Positions 4,852-6,294 of a stretch of 6,294 nucleotides of DNA are shown here, one piece after another. This DNA is from Chlorobiota bacterium. Lineage in GTDB: Bacteria > Bacteroidota > Ignavibacteria > Ignavibacteriales > Ignavibacteriaceae. The translations under genes and the position numbers were made by a program. Where the stretch lies: assembly GCA_008363265.1 (NCBI GenBank), contig RHKR01000150.1:1-6294 (forward strand), read 5' to 3'. Numbering within the stretch: position 1 is the stretch's first letter; every line of letters starts with the position of its first letter. Under the pieces are notes generated by a model. The model did no database searches and was not told the DNA's origin. It saw nothing but the letters and a program-made list of their open reading frames with translations.

Positions 4852-6294
4852 ATGAATATTCAACCTTTCGTAAATGAATCATATATCGACTTTACAAATC
4901 CCGAAAACTTCGAGAAACAAAAAGCTGCGATCAATGAAGTAAGAAAAAAACTCGGTACCGAATACCCCCTCATTATTGGTGGTAAAGAAGTTGTTACCGA
5001 AAGAAAACTAAACACTTACAACCCGTCAAATAAAGACGAACTTCTCGCCGTATTCTCCAAAGGTGATGTCGAACTGGCCAACAAGGCAGTGGATGAAGCA
5101 CTGAAGGCATTCGAGTCATGGCGGTATGTTGACCCCACAGAAAGAGCCGCACTTCTTTTCAGAGGTGCTGAGATCATGAGAAGAAGAAAACTCGAGATCA
5201 ATGCCTGGATGGTTCTTGAAGCAGGCAAAAATTTCGGTGAAGCTGATGCTGATACTGCGGAAGCGATCGATTTTCTTGAGTTCTATGGACGCGAAATGCT
5301 CCGTTATGCCGGGAAACAGCCGATCACCCCGCTTCCGGGTGAAGCAAATGAACTTGTTTATATCCCGCTTGGTGTCGGCGTTATCGTTCCACCATGGAAC
5401 TTCCCCTTCGCTATCCTTGCCGGAATGTCATCTGCCGCGATCGTTTCAGGAAACTGTATTGTGCTGAAACCTTCATCGGAAACACCGATGATGGGACGCC
5501 TTTATTATGAGATCATGAAAGAAGCCGGTGTTCCCGATGGCGTGCTTAACTTCCTCCCGGGTTCCGGTGCTGAAGTCGGTGATACCCTCGTGGCCCATCC
5601 AAAGGTGAGATTCATCTCCTTTACAGGGTCGATGGAAGTGGGTATCCACATCAATGAACTCGCGGCGAAAGTCCAGCCCGGACAGATCTGGCTGAAGAGA
5701 GTTGTCGCTGAAATGGGCGGAAAAGACAGTATCGTGGTTGATTCCGATGCCGACCTTGATGCAGCCGCTGATGGAATCGTTGCCGCCGCTTTCGGCTTCC
5801 AGGGACAGAAGTGCAGCGCCTGCTCAAGAGCCATCATCGATGAAAAAATTTACGACGTAATGGTTCAGAAAATCAAAGAAAGAGTTGATGCCATTAAGAT
5901 CGGCCCGGCTGAGGACAACTTCAGAATGGGACCTGTTGTGAGTGCATCTGCCGAAAGAAGCATTCTGAAATACATCGAGATCGGAAAAACCGAAGGCCGG
6001 CTCATCAATGGCGGCGAAAAGGCTGAGGGTAACGGTTACTACATTAAACCCACCGTTTTTGCGGATATCGATCCCATGGCGAGAATATCTCAGGAAGAAA
6101 TTTTTGGACCGGTTCTCGCGATTATTAAGTCTCCCAACTTCGATGAATCTCTTAAGATCTGCAATAATACGATCTATGGCCTCACCGGTGCGGTTTACTC
6201 GAACAACCGTGAACACCTCATGCGAGCCAAAAAAGAGCTCTTGATTGGGAACCTCTACCTGAACAGAAAATGCACCGGCGCGATGGTTGGTGGT
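4852..6294 (+). CDS. pruA: 1-pyrroline-5-carboxylate dehydrogenase (3' partial)
   Basis: This enzyme oxidises glutamate semialdehyde, in equilibrium with 1-pyrroline-5-carboxylate, to glutamate with NAD+ (or NADP+), the second step of proline breakdown in the cytoplasm. The open frame runs 481 codons to the right edge. It is an aldehyde dehydrogenase fold with PPWNF (Asn183, oxyanion hole), VLKPSSETP (Lys206, cofactor), FTGS (257-260, nucleotide loop), AEMGGKD (general base Glu287) and GQKCSA (nucleophile Cys321). These numbers fall one short of those I recall for the Thermus P5C dehydrogenase, so the alignment is almost colinear. The closing GNLYLNRKCTGAMVGG is typical of the stand-alone RocA/PruA group, not the bifunctional PutA, because only about 40 residues precede the fold. 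Roughly 35 C-terminal residues, including the PFGGF segment, lie beyond the window. No proline dehydrogenase is visible here; it may follow or be elsewhere. rocA is an equally valid name. Confidence 0.95.
   Translation, partial: MNIQPFVNESYIDFTNPENFEKQKAAINEVRKKLGTEYPLIIGGKEVVTERKLNTYNPSNKDELLAVFSKGDVELANKAVDEALKAFESWRYVDPTERAALLFRGAEIMRRRKLEINAWMVLEAGKNFGEADADTAEAIDFLEFYGREMLRYAGKQPITPLPGEANELVYIPLGVGVIVPPWNFPFAILAGMSSAAIVSGNCIVLKPSSETPMMGRLYYEIMKEAGVPDGVLNFLPGSGAEVGDTLVAHPKVRFISFTGSMEVGIHINELAAKVQPGQIWLKRVVAEMGGKDSIVVDSDADLDAAADGIVAAAFGFQGQKCSACSRAIIDEKIYDVMVQKIKERVDAIKIGPAEDNFRMGPVVSASAERSILKYIEIGKTEGRLINGGEKAEGNGYYIKPTVFADIDPMARISQEEIFGPVLAIIKSPNFDESLKICNNTIYGLTGAVYSNNREHLMRAKKELLIGNLYLNRKCTGAMVGG

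Noticed and set aside
5824..6216. 130-codon minus-strand open frame opposite the P5C dehydrogenase
   Set aside because: The plus strand encodes the conserved catalytic and cofactor-binding part of the dehydrogenase; the reverse product is a by-product of its codon use.

Overview
The window reads as ordinary bacterial chromosome, in order: (i) the last 43 codons of a probable outer-membrane beta-barrel protein ending in an intrinsic terminator; (ii) a tightly packed forward run of four genes (uvrC, an L,D-transpeptidase, an unrecognised lipoprotein, a SixA-type histidine phosphatase); (iii) a 229-base gap holding a small SRP RNA gene on the opposite strand; (iv) the first 481 codons of a 1-pyrroline-5-carboxylate dehydrogenase that runs off the right edge. 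There is no mobile element, CRISPR array, tRNA or rRNA.

The organism is diderm: the first protein ends in the beta-barrel pattern Tyr-Ala-Phe-stop, and there are a lipobox lipoprotein and a periplasmic-type L,D-transpeptidase. Four of the five visible starts lack a Shine-Dalgarno sequence, and the three transcription-start regions can each be matched to a TTTG/TTG - 19-20 nt - TAnnTT type promoter, the architecture described for Bacteroidota. A member of the Bacteroidota/Ignavibacteriota/Chlorobiota group is therefore my best guess, but it is an inference and not a read-out of a marker gene.

uvrC, ldt and the lipoprotein gene are joined by overlaps of 4 and 14 nt, and sixA follows 12 nt later, so they probably form one transcript driven from upstream of uvrC. 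Functionally it combines nucleotide excision repair (UvrC), cell-wall cross-linking (L,D-transpeptidase), an envelope lipoprotein of unknown role and a phosphohistidine phosphatase. The SRP RNA gene points leftward into sixA, and its terminator T-run overlaps the sixA stop codon. The P5C dehydrogenase has its own candidate promoter and a strong ribosome binding site and is probably a separate unit.

I did not find a convincing novel multi-gene system. The least understood element is the lipoprotein translationally coupled to the L,D-transpeptidase, which is the best place to look for new biology here.
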